Shown here: positions 27,498 through 36,353 of the stretch, in pieces
Position numbering within the stretch: position 1 is the first letter of the stretch
How the letters are laid out: each line of letters opens with the position of its first letter
Assembly (NCBI GenBank): GCA_017984315.1
Contig: JAGNZR010000005.1
Location: forward strand, 8,027 to 58,336
From: Fusobacteriaceae bacterium
Lineage (GTDB): Bacteria > Fusobacteriota > Fusobacteriia > Fusobacteriales > Fusobacteriaceae
Direction of reading: 5' to 3'
DNA: 50,310 bases
Notes under the pieces: generated by a model
What the model was told of the DNA's origin: nothing
Database searches by the model: none
Seen by the model: the letters and a program-made list of their open reading frames with translations, nothing else
Position numbers and translations under genes: made by a program

Positions 27498-27884
27498 ATG
27501 CTAAAAAATATTTTTATTCTATTTTTTACTATTTTATTCACTGCTTGTTCTAATATTTCTAAACATACTTTAGAAGATAATGATAAAGTTCTACTATCAA
27601 AACAATTACAAGAGTTCAAAACCCATTTAAAAAATGGGAATATTGAAAATGTGAGACCTTTTTTCAGTGAAAATTTGAAAAATGACTATGTTTTGAATGA
27701 ACTTGAAACTATTAACTTCCAAAATATTGATATTTTTTACTCTTCACCTTCTTTTGAAAATGATACTGCTACTAACACTGTAGCTTTAGTTTCAAATGGT
27801 GAAGCTATCTATTTTGAAATTACGTATAAATTTTTAAACAGCAAGTGGATAATAATTTATATAAGACAAAAAGGGGATAAATAA
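27498..27884 (+). CDS. Putative small lipoprotein
   Basis: The 128-residue product has a short lipoprotein signal, MLKNIFILFFTILFTACSN, with the lipobox LFTAC placing the lipidated Cys at about residue 17. The mature part is about 110 residues with a predominantly alpha/beta mix; the pattern (helix with FKTHLKNGNIENVRPFFSE, then strands) resembles small NTF2-like domains, but this is only an impression. It overlaps the RsbW-like gene by one base (TAATG), so the lipoprotein and the anti-sigma-type kinase are co-translated. Localisation to a membrane face is expected; function unknown. Confidence 0.7.
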   Translation: MLKNIFILFFTILFTACSNISKHTLEDNDKVLLSKQLQEFKTHLKNGNIENVRPFFSENLKNDYVLNELETINFQNIDIFYSSPSFENDTATNTVALVSNGEAIYFEITYKFLNSKWIIIYIRQKGDK

Positions 27885-28285
27885 TGTTAAAAAAGAACGA
27901 AGTAAAAATCAATATCCCTTCATCCTTAGAAAATCTTGCACTTATTAGAGCTCTTGTCAAAACATATTTAGAGCTTCATCACATTGATACGAAAGAAGTT
28001 TTTCAATTGCTATCTGTTGTTGATGAGTTAGCTACAAATGTTGTTGAGCATGGTTATAAATATCAACCTGGAGATATTATTATTGAAATTAGTAAATCTA
28101 ATGACAGTATTAGACTTCTTGTTGAGGATAACGGCTTAGGCTTTGATGATACAAAGATTAGCAAACAAGATGGGGGTATGGGGCTATTTTTAGCCCGTGC
28201 TATAGCTGATGATTTTAAAATTGAAAAAAAAATCAACGGTACAATCTTTAAAGTAGAAAAAAAAATAAGGGAGGGTAACAATTAA
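27884..28285 (+). CDS. RsbW/SpoIIAB-like anti-sigma serine kinase (HATPase_c)
   Basis: A 133-residue single-domain GHKL ATPase. The N box is VDELATNVVEHGYK, the G1 box VEDNGLGFDD and the G2 box GGMGLFLARAIADDF, as in RsbW/SpoIIAB-type partner-switching kinases rather than sensor histidine kinases. Such proteins sequester a target (often a sigma factor) and phosphorylate a STAS antagonist on Ser; the next gene encodes such an antagonist. No sigma factor or PP2C phosphatase gene is adjacent, so the target is unknown. Its start overlaps the lipoprotein stop. Confidence 0.88.
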   Translation: MLKKNEVKINIPSSLENLALIRALVKTYLELHHIDTKEVFQLLSVVDELATNVVEHGYKYQPGDIIIEISKSNDSIRLLVEDNGLGFDDTKISKQDGGMGLFLARAIADDFKIEKKINGTIFKVEKKIREGNN

Positions 28286-28633
28286 ATGATGGTAGATTTT
28301 GAAATTGTTGAAAAAAATCTAGACGATATTAAAGTTATTAAAATTATAGGGGAATTAGACGCTTTAGTTGCTCCAAAACTTAAAGAGAGAATTTCTAAAT
28401 TAGTAGAAACTGATACAGTAAAATTTATAATTGATTTTGAAGATTTAGTTCATATCAACAGTTTAGCTATGGGAATTTTAAGAGGTAAATTAAAAATAGT
28501 TAAAAATGCTGGTGGAGATATCAAACTTATTAAACTTAATGACCATATTAAAACAATTTTTGAAATGGTTGGTTTAGATGAACTGTTTGAAATTTATGAA
28601 ACTGAAGAGGAAGCTGTTAGCAAATTTAAATAA
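28286..28633 (+). CDS. STAS-domain anti-anti-sigma factor
   Basis: A 115-residue STAS domain of the SpoIIAA/RsbV type. The strand-helix element FIIDFEDLVHINSLAMGIL carries a Ser at the position normally phosphorylated by the partner kinase, although the family DSSG sequence is here NSLA. It starts immediately after the kinase stop codon and has a GGGAGG site. It is expected to bind the upstream kinase when unphosphorylated and release the kinase target. The gene pair is followed by rny. Confidence 0.88.
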   Translation: MMVDFEIVEKNLDDIKVIKIIGELDALVAPKLKERISKLVETDTVKFIIDFEDLVHINSLAMGILRGKLKIVKNAGGDIKLIKLNDHIKTIFEMVGLDELFEIYETEEEAVSKFK

Positions 28634-28659
28634 AAAAAAATTATTAAAAGGAAGAAAAT

Positions 28660-30225
28660 ATGACAATTCTAGTATTAAGTACAGCTGCGATTATTGGAGC
28701 TGCCATAATTTTCTCTATGATTTATAAAAAATCTGTTATTGATAAAAAAATATCTGATTTAAACAATCTAGAAGATGAAGTTATGAAAGCGCAAATAAAA
28801 GCAAAAGAGATTTTAGATTTAACACAAAAAGAAGCTGCTGCAACAAAAAAAGAGTTGGAGCTTAAAGCTAAAGAAGCTATCTATCTAATGAAAGAGGAAG
28901 CTGAGAAAGATATTAAAAATTCAAAGAATGAACTACTGCAAAAAGAGAGTAGACTTACAAAAAAAGAGGAAGCTTTAGATGGGAAAATTGAAAAGCTTGA
29001 GATGAAATCTATGGAACTTGAAAAAATTTCTGTTAATTTAGAAGATAAAAAACAAGAGATAGAGCAAATTAAACAAAAACAAGAGGTAGAGCTTCAAAAA
29101 ATTGCTGGCTTATCAAAATCTGAAGCTACTGAAATTTTTATGGCAAAACTTAAAAATGACCTTAATCATGATACTGCTATTGCTATAAAAGAGTTTGAAC
29201 ACAAACTTGAAGATGAGAAAGATAGAATCTCTAAAAGAATCCTTTCTAACTGCATAAGTAAAGCTTCTGCTGAATATGTGGTAGATGCAACTGTTTCTGT
29301 TGTAACTTTACCTAATGATGAGATGAAAGGAAGAATTATAGGTAGAGAGGGTAGAAATATCAGAGCCATTGAAGCATTAACAGGTGTAGATATTATTATT
29401 GATGATACTCCTGAAGCTGTAGTTTTATCTAGTTTTGATGTTGTTAGAAGAGAGACTGCAAGACTTGCTATAGAAAAACTGATTACTGATGGAAGAATTC
29501 ATCCAGGTAAAATTGAAGAGATTGTTCTTAAAGCTCAAAAAGAGGTTGAAAAAGATATTATTGATTCTGGAGAAGCTGCTCTTATAGAGTTAGGAATCCC
29601 TAATATGCACCCTGAAATAGTTAAGACTATTGGAAAATTAAAATTCAGAACAAGTTATGGTCAAAATATACTGATCCACTCAATTGAAGTTGCTAAACTT
29701 GCTGCTAATATTGCTGCTGAGATTGGTGCTGACACTACAATAGCTAAAAGAGCTGGACTTTTACACGATATAGGAAAAGTATTAGATCACGATATTGAGT
29801 CTTCTCACGCCTTAATTGGTGCTGAATTCTTAAAGAAATTTGGAGAGAGACAAGTTGTTATTAATGCAGTTGCTGCTCACCATAACGAAGTGGAGTTTGA
29901 GTCAATTGAAGCTATATTAGTTCAAGCATCTGACGCTATTTCTGCATCTAGACCTGGTGCAAGAAGAGAAACACTTTCTACTTACATTAAAAGACTAGAA
30001 TCTCTTGAAGAGATTGCAAAATCTTTTGAAGGTGTAGAATCATCATTCGCTATTCAAGCTGGTAGAGAAATCAGAATAGTAATCAATCCAGATGTTGTTT
30101 CTGATGATCAAGCTACTATTATGGCTAGAGAGATGGCTAAGAAAATAGAAGAAACTATGCAGTACCCTGGTCAAATTAAAGTTACAATATTAAGAGAGAC
30201 TAGAGCTGTAGATTATGCAAAATAA
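28660..30225 (+). CDS. rny: Ribonuclease Y
   Basis: RNase Y is a membrane-anchored endoribonuclease that starts mRNA decay in many low-GC bacteria. The 521-residue protein shows the full architecture: an N-terminal membrane helix (about 3-22), a long coiled coil rich in Lys/Glu (about 30-175), a KH domain with GRIIGREGRNIRAIEALTG, and an HD domain with HSIEVAKLAANIA, LLHDIGKVLDHD and VAAHHNEVE. A good AAAGGAAG site precedes the ATG. Together with RNase J near 10000 this gives the Gram-positive type decay pair in an organism that also has outer-membrane genes. A terminator follows. Confidence 0.96.
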   Translation: MTILVLSTAAIIGAAIIFSMIYKKSVIDKKISDLNNLEDEVMKAQIKAKEILDLTQKEAAATKKELELKAKEAIYLMKEEAEKDIKNSKNELLQKESRLTKKEEALDGKIEKLEMKSMELEKISVNLEDKKQEIEQIKQKQEVELQKIAGLSKSEATEIFMAKLKNDLNHDTAIAIKEFEHKLEDEKDRISKRILSNCISKASAEYVVDATVSVVTLPNDEMKGRIIGREGRNIRAIEALTGVDIIIDDTPEAVVLSSFDVVRRETARLAIEKLITDGRIHPGKIEEIVLKAQKEVEKDIIDSGEAALIELGIPNMHPEIVKTIGKLKFRTSYGQNILIHSIEVAKLAANIAAEIGADTTIAKRAGLLHDIGKVLDHDIESSHALIGAEFLKKFGERQVVINAVAAHHNEVEFESIEAILVQASDAISASRPGARRETLSTYIKRLESLEEIAKSFEGVESSFAIQAGREIRIVINPDVVSDDQATIMAREMAKKIEETMQYPGQIKVTILRETRAVDYAK

Positions 30226-30241
30226 TTAAATAATTAAATAA

Positions 30242-30279
30242 AAAAGGTGTCTCAAATTAAATTTTGTGGCACCTTTTAA
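30242..30279 (+). terminator. Terminator after rny
   Basis: Arms AAAAGGTGTC and GGCACCTTTT (10 bp, one wobble), with an inner CAAA/TTTG pairing, between rny and recG. The T-tract is only the four T bases of the arm, so it may be leaky and let recG be read through. Confidence 0.65.
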
Positions 30280-30307
30280 ATATTAAAAAAATAAGGAGGT
30301 AATAATT

Positions 30308-32389
30308 TTGAGCAATCTAGAAACTTATTCTGCACTGCATAAACATTTTTCTGAGATAAGCTTTTCTAAACTAACTGAAAAAGATTTAAAATTTTTAAAA
30401 AAACTCAAAAAACTTGGAATTAATTCTATTTACGATTTGCTCTATTACTTCCCTAGAGGCTATGATAATAGAACTAATCTAAAAAATATAGCGGATATAA
30501 AAGATAACGAGTATGTTGTAATTAAAGGGGAAGTTGCTGCTATGAACAGCTCTTACTCTCCAACTAAAAAAAGTATTGTGAGAGCCTCTGTTTTTGACAG
30601 TAGTGGAGCTGTAGAACTTACTTGGTTTTCCCCTTATGTGTCTAAAGTTTTAAAACCAGGTAATGAATATTATTTTATTGGAACTGCCAAACACAGCAAT
30701 TACGGTATAAAAATTGTCAACCCTGAGTTTAAATTAGTCTCTGCCCAAAACAGTAATTTTTATGATGGGGAGATTTTACCTATTTATAGTACCTCTATGG
30801 ATATTACTCAAAATATGCTTAGAAAATATATTAAAATTTTTTTCAATGAATTTTCTAAGATTTTTCTTGAAAATATCCCTTATGAAATTTTATCCAAATA
30901 TAATTTAATGAATAGAATTTTAGCTCTTAAAAATATTCATTTTCCCAGTGATGAAAAATCTTTAGAGTCTGCTAAAAGAAGATTTGCTGTTGAAGAGTTA
31001 CTCCTACTAGAAATGGGAATTTTAAGTTCTAGATACAGTGTTGATGCTGCAAATCATGCTCTTTACACTTTAGAAGATAAAAAAGAGTACGTAAAAAAAT
31101 TTTTATCCTCTTTAAATTTTAAGTTAACTAACTCCCAAAAAAAGATAATAACTGAGATTCATAAAGAGCTTTCTCAAGGGAAAATTGTTAACCGTCTTAT
31201 TCAAGGGGATGTTGGAAGTGGTAAGACTATAGTTTCTATGATTTTACTTCTATATATGGCTGAAAACTCCTATCAAGGGGCTATCATGGCTCCTACTGAA
31301 ATTTTAGCCACTCAACACTACTTATCCCATAAAAAAGATTTTGAAAATTTAGGGTTAAAAGTAGAACTTTTAACTGGTAGTCTTACTGCTAAAAAGAAAA
31401 ATCAAATTATACTAGATATACAAAATGGTGATATAGATATAGTAATTGGTACCCATGCTCTTATACAAGATAGTGTCCAATTTAAAAAACTAGGGTTAAT
31501 TGTAATTGACGAACAGCATCGTTTTGGTGTTGAGCAAAGAAAACTAATAAGAGATAAAGGGGTTCTTGCTAACCTCATTGTAATGAGTGCCACTCCCATT
31601 CCTAGATCACTTGCTTTGAGTATTTATGGTGATTTAGATCTATCTATTATAAATGAGCTGCCTCCTGGAAGAAAATCAATAAAAACTAAACATTTAAATT
31701 CGGAAAGTGATATAAAAAAAATGTATACGTTTATAAATAAAAAACTTTTAGAGGGAAGACAAGCTTATTTTATAGTTCCTCTTATTGAAGAATCTGAAAA
31801 ATCATCTTTGAAATCTGTTATGGAACTTTATGAAGAAGTGGAAAATAATTTAAAAGGGTTTAAAGTAGGTATTCTCCATGGAAAATTATCTTCTAAAGAT
31901 AAAGATAATGTTATGTCAGATTTTAAAAACGGGATTATTGATATTATTGTATCTACTACTGTTGTAGAGGTTGGAGTTAATGTACCTAATGCTTCGATTA
32001 TAGTTATTAATAACTCTGAACGATTTGGTCTTTCATCATTGCATCAACTGAGAGGGCGTGTAGGTAGAGGGGAGCACCAATCTTACTGTTTCTTAGTATC
32101 TGATACAAAAAATGAAACATCTATTGCTAGGATGGACATTATGGAGCTGACTAATGATGGGTTTAAAATTGCTGAAGAGGATTTAAAACTTAGAAAACCT
32201 GGTGAGATTTTTGGTGTAAGACAAAGCGGTGTCACTGATTTTAAATTTATTGATATTATCCATGATGTAAAAACCATAAAACTTGTTAGAGATGAGTGTA
32301 TAGAGTATCTTAAAAATAACAATGGTAGAATAGAGGAGTTTCCCCTTGCTGTTGATATTAAAAATAAGTTTACTATTGAAACTAGTTAA
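30308..32389 (+). CDS. recG: ATP-dependent DNA helicase RecG
   Basis: RecG remodels stalled replication forks and branched DNA. An N-terminal wedge/OB domain (about 40-190, with YYFPRGYDNR) is followed by the SF2 helicase core: Walker A QGDVGSGKTIVS, motif Ia MAPTEILATQHY, the DExH-type IDEQHRFGVEQR, motif III MSATPIPRSLAL, and the C-terminal RFGLSSLHQLRGRVGRGEHQSYCFL. It has 693 residues, the usual length. The start is a TTG with an excellent AAGGAGG site eight bases upstream; no ATG fits better. No clear promoter is visible after the rny terminator. Confidence 0.96.
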   Translation: MSNLETYSALHKHFSEISFSKLTEKDLKFLKKLKKLGINSIYDLLYYFPRGYDNRTNLKNIADIKDNEYVVIKGEVAAMNSSYSPTKKSIVRASVFDSSGAVELTWFSPYVSKVLKPGNEYYFIGTAKHSNYGIKIVNPEFKLVSAQNSNFYDGEILPIYSTSMDITQNMLRKYIKIFFNEFSKIFLENIPYEILSKYNLMNRILALKNIHFPSDEKSLESAKRRFAVEELLLLEMGILSSRYSVDAANHALYTLEDKKEYVKKFLSSLNFKLTNSQKKIITEIHKELSQGKIVNRLIQGDVGSGKTIVSMILLLYMAENSYQGAIMAPTEILATQHYLSHKKDFENLGLKVELLTGSLTAKKKNQIILDIQNGDIDIVIGTHALIQDSVQFKKLGLIVIDEQHRFGVEQRKLIRDKGVLANLIVMSATPIPRSLALSIYGDLDLSIINELPPGRKSIKTKHLNSESDIKKMYTFINKKLLEGRQAYFIVPLIEESEKSSLKSVMELYEEVENNLKGFKVGILHGKLSSKDKDNVMSDFKNGIIDIIVSTTVVEVGVNVPNASIIVINNSERFGLSSLHQLRGRVGRGEHQSYCFLVSDTKNETSIARMDIMELTNDGFKIAEEDLKLRKPGEIFGVRQSGVTDFKFIDIIHDVKTIKLVRDECIEYLKNNNGRIEEFPLAVDIKNKFTIETS

Positions 32390-32419
32390 TATTCAGCTCT
32401 AAATAATTATATAAAGGCA

Positions 32420-32505
32420 TAGCTAATAATTCCACGAAAAACCAGCCTTCCAGCTGCAATAGGGCTTGCTTTACGGCAAGTGTTTTTCTTAGGAATTATT
32501 AGCTA
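32420..32505. repeat. Imperfect palindromic element between recG and proC
   Basis: A perfect 14-bp inverted repeat, TAGCTAATAATTCC (32420-32433) and its complement (32492-32505), encloses a second 7-bp stem GAAAAAC/GTTTTTC (32436-32442 and 32482-32488). Inside that is a core of about 38 bases much richer in G+C than the surroundings. The core can fold into CTTGC/GCAAG (32465-32469 and 32476-32480) or the competing AGCCTT/AGGGCT (32444-32449 and 32461-32466). There is no terminal T-run, so it is not a standard terminator. A small non-autonomous mobile or REP-like element, or a structured RNA, are the options. Confidence 0.6.
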
Positions 32506-32544
32506 CTATGAACAATTATAACTGATGTGGATTAAATAATTTTT

Positions 32545-33345
32545 CTATTTTTTGCTGAGTTCCATAGATTTTTCTATTGTATTTGAAGCTGCTTTTATAA
32601 CTGCATTTCTAAACCCTTCCTCTTCTAAAGTGCATATCCCTACAATTGTAGTCCCTTTAGGTGAACATACTGCATCTTTTAAACTTCCTGGATTTTTTTT
32701 AGTCTCTAATACCATTTTACTAGCTCCTAAAAAAGCCTGTGAAGCAAAATAATAACTTTCCTCTCTTGTAAGTCCATATTTTACACCTGCATCAGATATA
32801 GCTTCTAAAAAAAGATACACAAATGCTGGTGAACTTCCAGCCATTCCAATAAAAGCATCTATTTTATCCTCTGGTATTCTTGCACATTTAGAAGACTTAG
32901 ATAAAATATTTTCTAACTCTTTTAACTCCTCTTCATTTATATTTTTATTAGGAGTTATAGAAGTCATCCCCTCTCCAACAACAATTGGTAGATTAGGCAT
33001 TATTCTCACTATTTTTTTATCTTTTCCTAAAATAGTTTCTAATTTCTCTATTGTTACCCCTGCCGCCATAGAGACTATTATCTGATTGTTATTCAATTCT
33101 TTTAAATGCTCTTCTACAGCTATTTCTATCTGATAAGGTTTTACTCCTAAAAATATCATATCCATTTTACTTATTAACTCTTTAGAAAAAGCATTTAACT
33201 TCCCAAACTCTTTTAATCTGTTAAAGCTCTCCTCTGAATTTTTAGTTGCATATATAGTATTTTTATCAGCTGCATCTTTTGAAGTCAAAAGGGCTTTAGC
33301 AATAGATCCCCCCATATTTCCAATTCCCACAAAAAGTATATTCAT
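32545..33345 (-). CDS. proC: Pyrroline-5-carboxylate reductase
   Basis: ProC reduces pyrroline-5-carboxylate to proline with NAD(P)H. The N-terminal Rossmann motif is FVGIGNMGGSIAKAL, followed by FLGVKPYQIEI, MAAGVTIEKLE, VRIMPNLPIVVGEGMT and the C-terminal dimerisation domain with GMAGSSPAFVYLFLEAISDAGVKYGLT and PKGTTIVGICTLEE. It has 266 residues, the usual size. It has a GGGGGAG binding site. It stands alone between a terminator-like hairpin and the palindromic element and converges with recG. Confidence 0.95.
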   Translation of the reverse strand: MNILFVGIGNMGGSIAKALLTSKDAADKNTIYATKNSEESFNRLKEFGKLNAFSKELISKMDMIFLGVKPYQIEIAVEEHLKELNNNQIIVSMAAGVTIEKLETILGKDKKIVRIMPNLPIVVGEGMTSITPNKNINEEELKELENILSKSSKCARIPEDKIDAFIGMAGSSPAFVYLFLEAISDAGVKYGLTREESYYFASQAFLGASKMVLETKKNPGSLKDAVCSPKGTTIVGICTLEEEGFRNAVIKAASNTIEKSMELSKK

Positions 33346-33384
33346 ACACTCCCCCTTTTTACAAATATCTTAATTTAAGAAAAA

Positions 33385-33433
33385 TACTCCTAAGTTAACA
33401 ATCTATTATTTTAGATTATATACATAAGGAGTA
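33385..33433 (-). terminator. Probable terminator after yebC
   Basis: On the minus strand TACTCCT (33433-33427) pairs with AGGAGTA (33391-33385), followed by a T-run (ATTTTTCTT). An inner AATCTA/TAGATT hairpin makes a two-storey stem. It lies between yebC and proC. Confidence 0.6.
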
Positions 33434-33459
33434 CTTTCATTCTTTAAATTATTTTAATT

Positions 33460-34206
33460 TTATAACTTTTCTAAAATGTCATCAGGTATATCAAAATCTG
33501 CATAAACATCTTGAACATCATCTAAATCATCTAATGTATCAAATAGTGTCATTACTTTTTTAGCTGTGTCTAAATCTGAAATATCTACTTTATTATCAGG
33601 TAACATAGTTATCTCTGCATCTTCATACTTATATCCAGCTTTAGTTAAATTTTCTAAAACTGTTTGGAACTCTGTAAAATCAGTTGTTATTTCAAATAAT
33701 CCATCTTCTGTTTTTACATCCTCTGCTCCAGAATCTAAAGCTGCCATCATGAATTCATCAGCATCTAATCCATCAGTTTTTATTGTTATAAGTCCAACTT
33801 TTTTAAATTTCCAAGATACAGCACCATCTGTACCTAAATTTCCACCTTTTTTAGTAAAAGCAGCTCTTACTTCACCAGCAGTTCTATTTTTATTATCGGT
33901 AACACATTCAACAATGAAAGCAGTTCCACAAGGACCATACCCTTCGTATCTGATCTCCATCATCTCGTCTCCAGCTAATTCACCTGTTCCTTTTTTAATT
34001 GCTCTGTCTAAAACATCTTTAGGCATATTTGCAGCTTTTGCCTTATCTACTGCAAGTCTTAGTCTTGGATTAAACCCTTGATCTCCTCCACCCTCTTTAG
34101 CTGCAATTGTAATCTCTCTACCTATCTTGGTAAATATTGACGCTCTTTTTTTATCTTGAGCACCTTTCCTATGTTTTATATTATTCCACTTACTGTGTCC
34201 CGCCAC
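33460..34206 (-). CDS. yebC: YebC/PmpR family (TACO1-like) protein
   Basis: YebC-family proteins were annotated as transcriptional regulators; one branch instead helps ribosomes through proline-rich stretches. The 248-residue protein begins MAGHSKWNNIKHRKGAQDKKR, the family hallmark, and contains IGREITIAAKEGGGD, NPRLRLAVDKAKAANMPKDVLDRAIKKG and the acidic C-terminal domain. The start is a GTG at 34206 with GGAGG eight bases upstream; an open frame extends five codons further without a site. It lies 27 bases after thrS, so it is probably co-transcribed with it and subject to the same attenuator. Confidence 0.94.
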   Translation of the reverse strand: MAGHSKWNNIKHRKGAQDKKRASIFTKIGREITIAAKEGGGDQGFNPRLRLAVDKAKAANMPKDVLDRAIKKGTGELAGDEMMEIRYEGYGPCGTAFIVECVTDNKNRTAGEVRAAFTKKGGNLGTDGAVSWKFKKVGLITIKTDGLDADEFMMAALDSGAEDVKTEDGLFEITTDFTEFQTVLENLTKAGYKYEDAEITMLPDNKVDISDLDTAKKVMTLFDTLDDLDDVQDVYADFDIPDDILEKL

Positions 34207-34233
34207 TTTTAATTCCTCCAATTTTTTTATATT

Positions 34234-36147
34234 TTAATTATCAAATTTAATTCTTGCTTCTTCTACAATTTCACTGATAAAGTTAGCTAAATTGTATGAT
34301 ACCTGCTCTTGTGATCCTCTTCTTCTTACATTTACAGTTTTCTTTTCTAACTCCTCTTTTCCAATAATTATTTGAACTGGAATTTTATATTTACCATTTG
34401 CTTCTCTAATTTTATATCCTATTGATTCAGCTCTATCATCAAGCTCTGCTCTTATCCCTTTTTCTTTTAGCTCTTCAACTACCTCTTTAGCATAAGATAC
34501 AACATCATCATTAAGTGTTAATATTTTTACTTGAGTCGGTGCAAGCCATAATGGGAACGCTCCTGCATAGTGCTCCATTAAAATACCCATAAATCTCTCT
34601 ATAGAACCATAAACAACTCTATGGATCATTACTGGTCTGTGCTTCTCTCCATCTTCCCCTACGTAAGTAAGATCAAATCTCTCTGGTAAGTTTAAGTCAA
34701 GTTGAATTGTTCCACACTGCCAAACTCTTCCTATTGCATCTTTAATTTTGAAATCAAGTTTTGGACCATAGAAAGCTCCATCTCCAGGATTTAATTTATA
34801 TACTCTTCCTACTTTTGTTACTGCTGCTGCAAGAGCTGCTTCTGATTTTTCCCAAATTTCATCAGTTCCAATTGCATTTTCAGGCTTAGTAGAAAGCTCT
34901 ATTGAATATTCAAATCCAAATAACCCTTTGTAGAATTTATCTATAAGATTTATTACTCCAATTATCTCTTGCTCTATTTGATCTACTCTCATAAATATAT
35001 GAGCGTCATCTTGTGTAAATGTTCTTACTCTCATAAGTCCGTGAAGAGCCCCTGAAAACTCATGTCTATGAACCTGTCCTAACTCACCAGTTCTTATTGG
35101 TAACTCTTTATATGAGTGGATATGGTGTTTGTATGCAAGCATCCCTCCTGGGCAGTTCATTGGTTTTATAGCAAACTCCATCTCATCTATTTCAGAAGTA
35201 TACATATTCTCTCTATAGTTAAACCAGTGTCCTGATGTCTCCCATAACTCTTTATTTAACATTATAGGAGTTTGAATCTGCTCATAACCTGCTTTTTCAT
35301 GCTCTTTTCTCCATAAATCTATAAGCACATTTCTCATTATCATCCCTTTTGGTAAGAAGAATGGGAATCCTGGTCCATAGTCACTCATAAAAAATAGGTC
35401 TAACTCTTTACCTATTTTTCTGTGATCTCTTTTTTCAGCTTCTTCTAAGAATATTAAATGATCTTTTAGCTTTTGATCATCTGAGAAAGCAAGTCCGTAT
35501 ATTCTTTGCAGCATCTTGTTTTTAGAGTCTCCTCTCCAATAAGCTCCTGCTAAATTTTTAAGTTTAAAACTTTTTAAATAAGATGTTGATGGTACATGTG
35601 GTCCACGGCAAAGATCCATGAAATCCCCTTGCTTATAGAAAGATAACATCTTCCCTTTTGCTATCTGTTCAATAATTTCAACTTTATATATTTCATCTAA
35701 TTTTTTAAAATGTTCAATAGCATCTTCACGAGTCATCATTACTCTCTCTATTTTTACATTTTCTTTAGCGATTTTTTTCATTTCAGCTTCAATTTTTATT
35801 AGATCCTCATCATTAAACTGCTCTTTTGGATCAAAATCATAGTAAAAACCGTTCTCTATTGCTGGTCCTATTGCAACTTTTGTTTCAGGATATAATCTTG
35901 TAACAGCATGTGCCATTAAATGAGCTGTAGAGTGTCTTATTACCTCTTCCCCTTCTGGTGAATCAATTGTTATAAATTCAATACTTGCATCTTTTTCTAA
36001 AATATAGCTCATATCAAATAATTCCCCATCAACTTTTGCAGCTACTGCTTTTTTAGCTAAAGAGCTGCTAATCTTTTTAGCTACTTCAAACATATTAACT
36101 TTTTCTTCAAAAACCATTGAATCTCCGCTTGGCAATATTACTTTCAT
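34234..36147 (-). CDS. thrS: Threonyl-tRNA synthetase
   Basis: ThrRS charges tRNA-Thr. The 637-residue protein has an N-terminal TGS domain (from MKVILPSGDSMVF), the editing domain with HSTAHLMAHAV and PHVPSTSYL, the class II core with MNCPGGMLAYKHHIHSYKELP, the motif 2 loop GQVHRHEFSGALHGLMRVRTFTQDDAHIF (here in two overlapping parts), motif 3 near HRVVYGSIERFMGILMEHY, and an anticodon-binding domain. The ATG at 36147 is chosen because AGGGG lies eight bases upstream and it starts the TGS domain; an in-frame GTG at 36156 is possible. A threonine-rich leader peptide and attenuator lie upstream. yebC follows. Confidence 0.96.
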   Translation of the reverse strand: MKVILPSGDSMVFEEKVNMFEVAKKISSSLAKKAVAAKVDGELFDMSYILEKDASIEFITIDSPEGEEVIRHSTAHLMAHAVTRLYPETKVAIGPAIENGFYYDFDPKEQFNDEDLIKIEAEMKKIAKENVKIERVMMTREDAIEHFKKLDEIYKVEIIEQIAKGKMLSFYKQGDFMDLCRGPHVPSTSYLKSFKLKNLAGAYWRGDSKNKMLQRIYGLAFSDDQKLKDHLIFLEEAEKRDHRKIGKELDLFFMSDYGPGFPFFLPKGMIMRNVLIDLWRKEHEKAGYEQIQTPIMLNKELWETSGHWFNYRENMYTSEIDEMEFAIKPMNCPGGMLAYKHHIHSYKELPIRTGELGQVHRHEFSGALHGLMRVRTFTQDDAHIFMRVDQIEQEIIGVINLIDKFYKGLFGFEYSIELSTKPENAIGTDEIWEKSEAALAAAVTKVGRVYKLNPGDGAFYGPKLDFKIKDAIGRVWQCGTIQLDLNLPERFDLTYVGEDGEKHRPVMIHRVVYGSIERFMGILMEHYAGAFPLWLAPTQVKILTLNDDVVSYAKEVVEELKEKGIRAELDDRAESIGYKIREANGKYKIPVQIIIGKEELEKKTVNVRRRGSQEQVSYNLANFISEIVEEARIKFDN

Positions 36148-36226
36148 CTTCTCCACCCCTATATTTTAATTTATTATTATTCTTTATATACATAATCTCC
36201 AATTGAATTTTTTATGTTTTTATTGT

Positions 36227-36261
36227 AAAAAAAAACCATTTAAGCAAAGAGCCTAAATGGT
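36227..36261 (-). terminator. Intrinsic terminator (attenuator) in the thrS leader
   Basis: On the minus strand ACCATTTA (36261-36254) pairs with TAAATGGT (36242-36235), with an inner GC/GC pair, and is followed directly by a run of eight further T bases. It lies about 80 bases before thrS and about 93 bases after the leader-peptide stop codon, so it stops transcription before the structural gene unless disrupted. Confidence 0.85.
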
Positions 36262-36297
36262 ATATATACAAAGTTTGCATATTTTTAATCACAAACA

Positions 36298-36304
36298 ACC
36301 ACTA
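36298..36304 (-). promoter_or_regulatory. Candidate antiterminator/protector segment of the thrS leader
   Basis: The minus strand reads TAGTGGT here. It is exactly complementary to ACCACTA within the Thr codons of the leader peptide (36398-36392), and it can also pair, with one G-U, to the 5' arm of the terminator (ACCATT). These alternatives are mutually exclusive, as required for ribosome-controlled attenuation. An additional pairing between CTAAATAGG (about 36345-36337) and the same terminator arm is possible. Pairings are by eye. Confidence 0.5.
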
Positions 36305-36353
36305 TAGACACTTTAAGATAACTAAAAAAGATCTGTGCCTATTTAGATAAATA

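Noticed and set aside
32420..32505. Ordinary bidirectional terminator for recG and proC
   Set aside because: Neither strand has a U-tract after the outer stem, and the multi-stem core is not terminator-like.
33566..34081. Long plus-strand frame of 171 codons inside yebC
   Set aside because: It is antisense to a well-conserved gene, has no binding site and its composition mirrors the yebC codons.
36147..36261. T-box riboswitch upstream of thrS
   Set aside because: The conserved T-box bulge sequence (AGGGUGGNACCGCG type) and specifier loop are absent; the GGGGTGG just before thrS is the ribosome binding site. A translated Thr-rich leader explains the region better.
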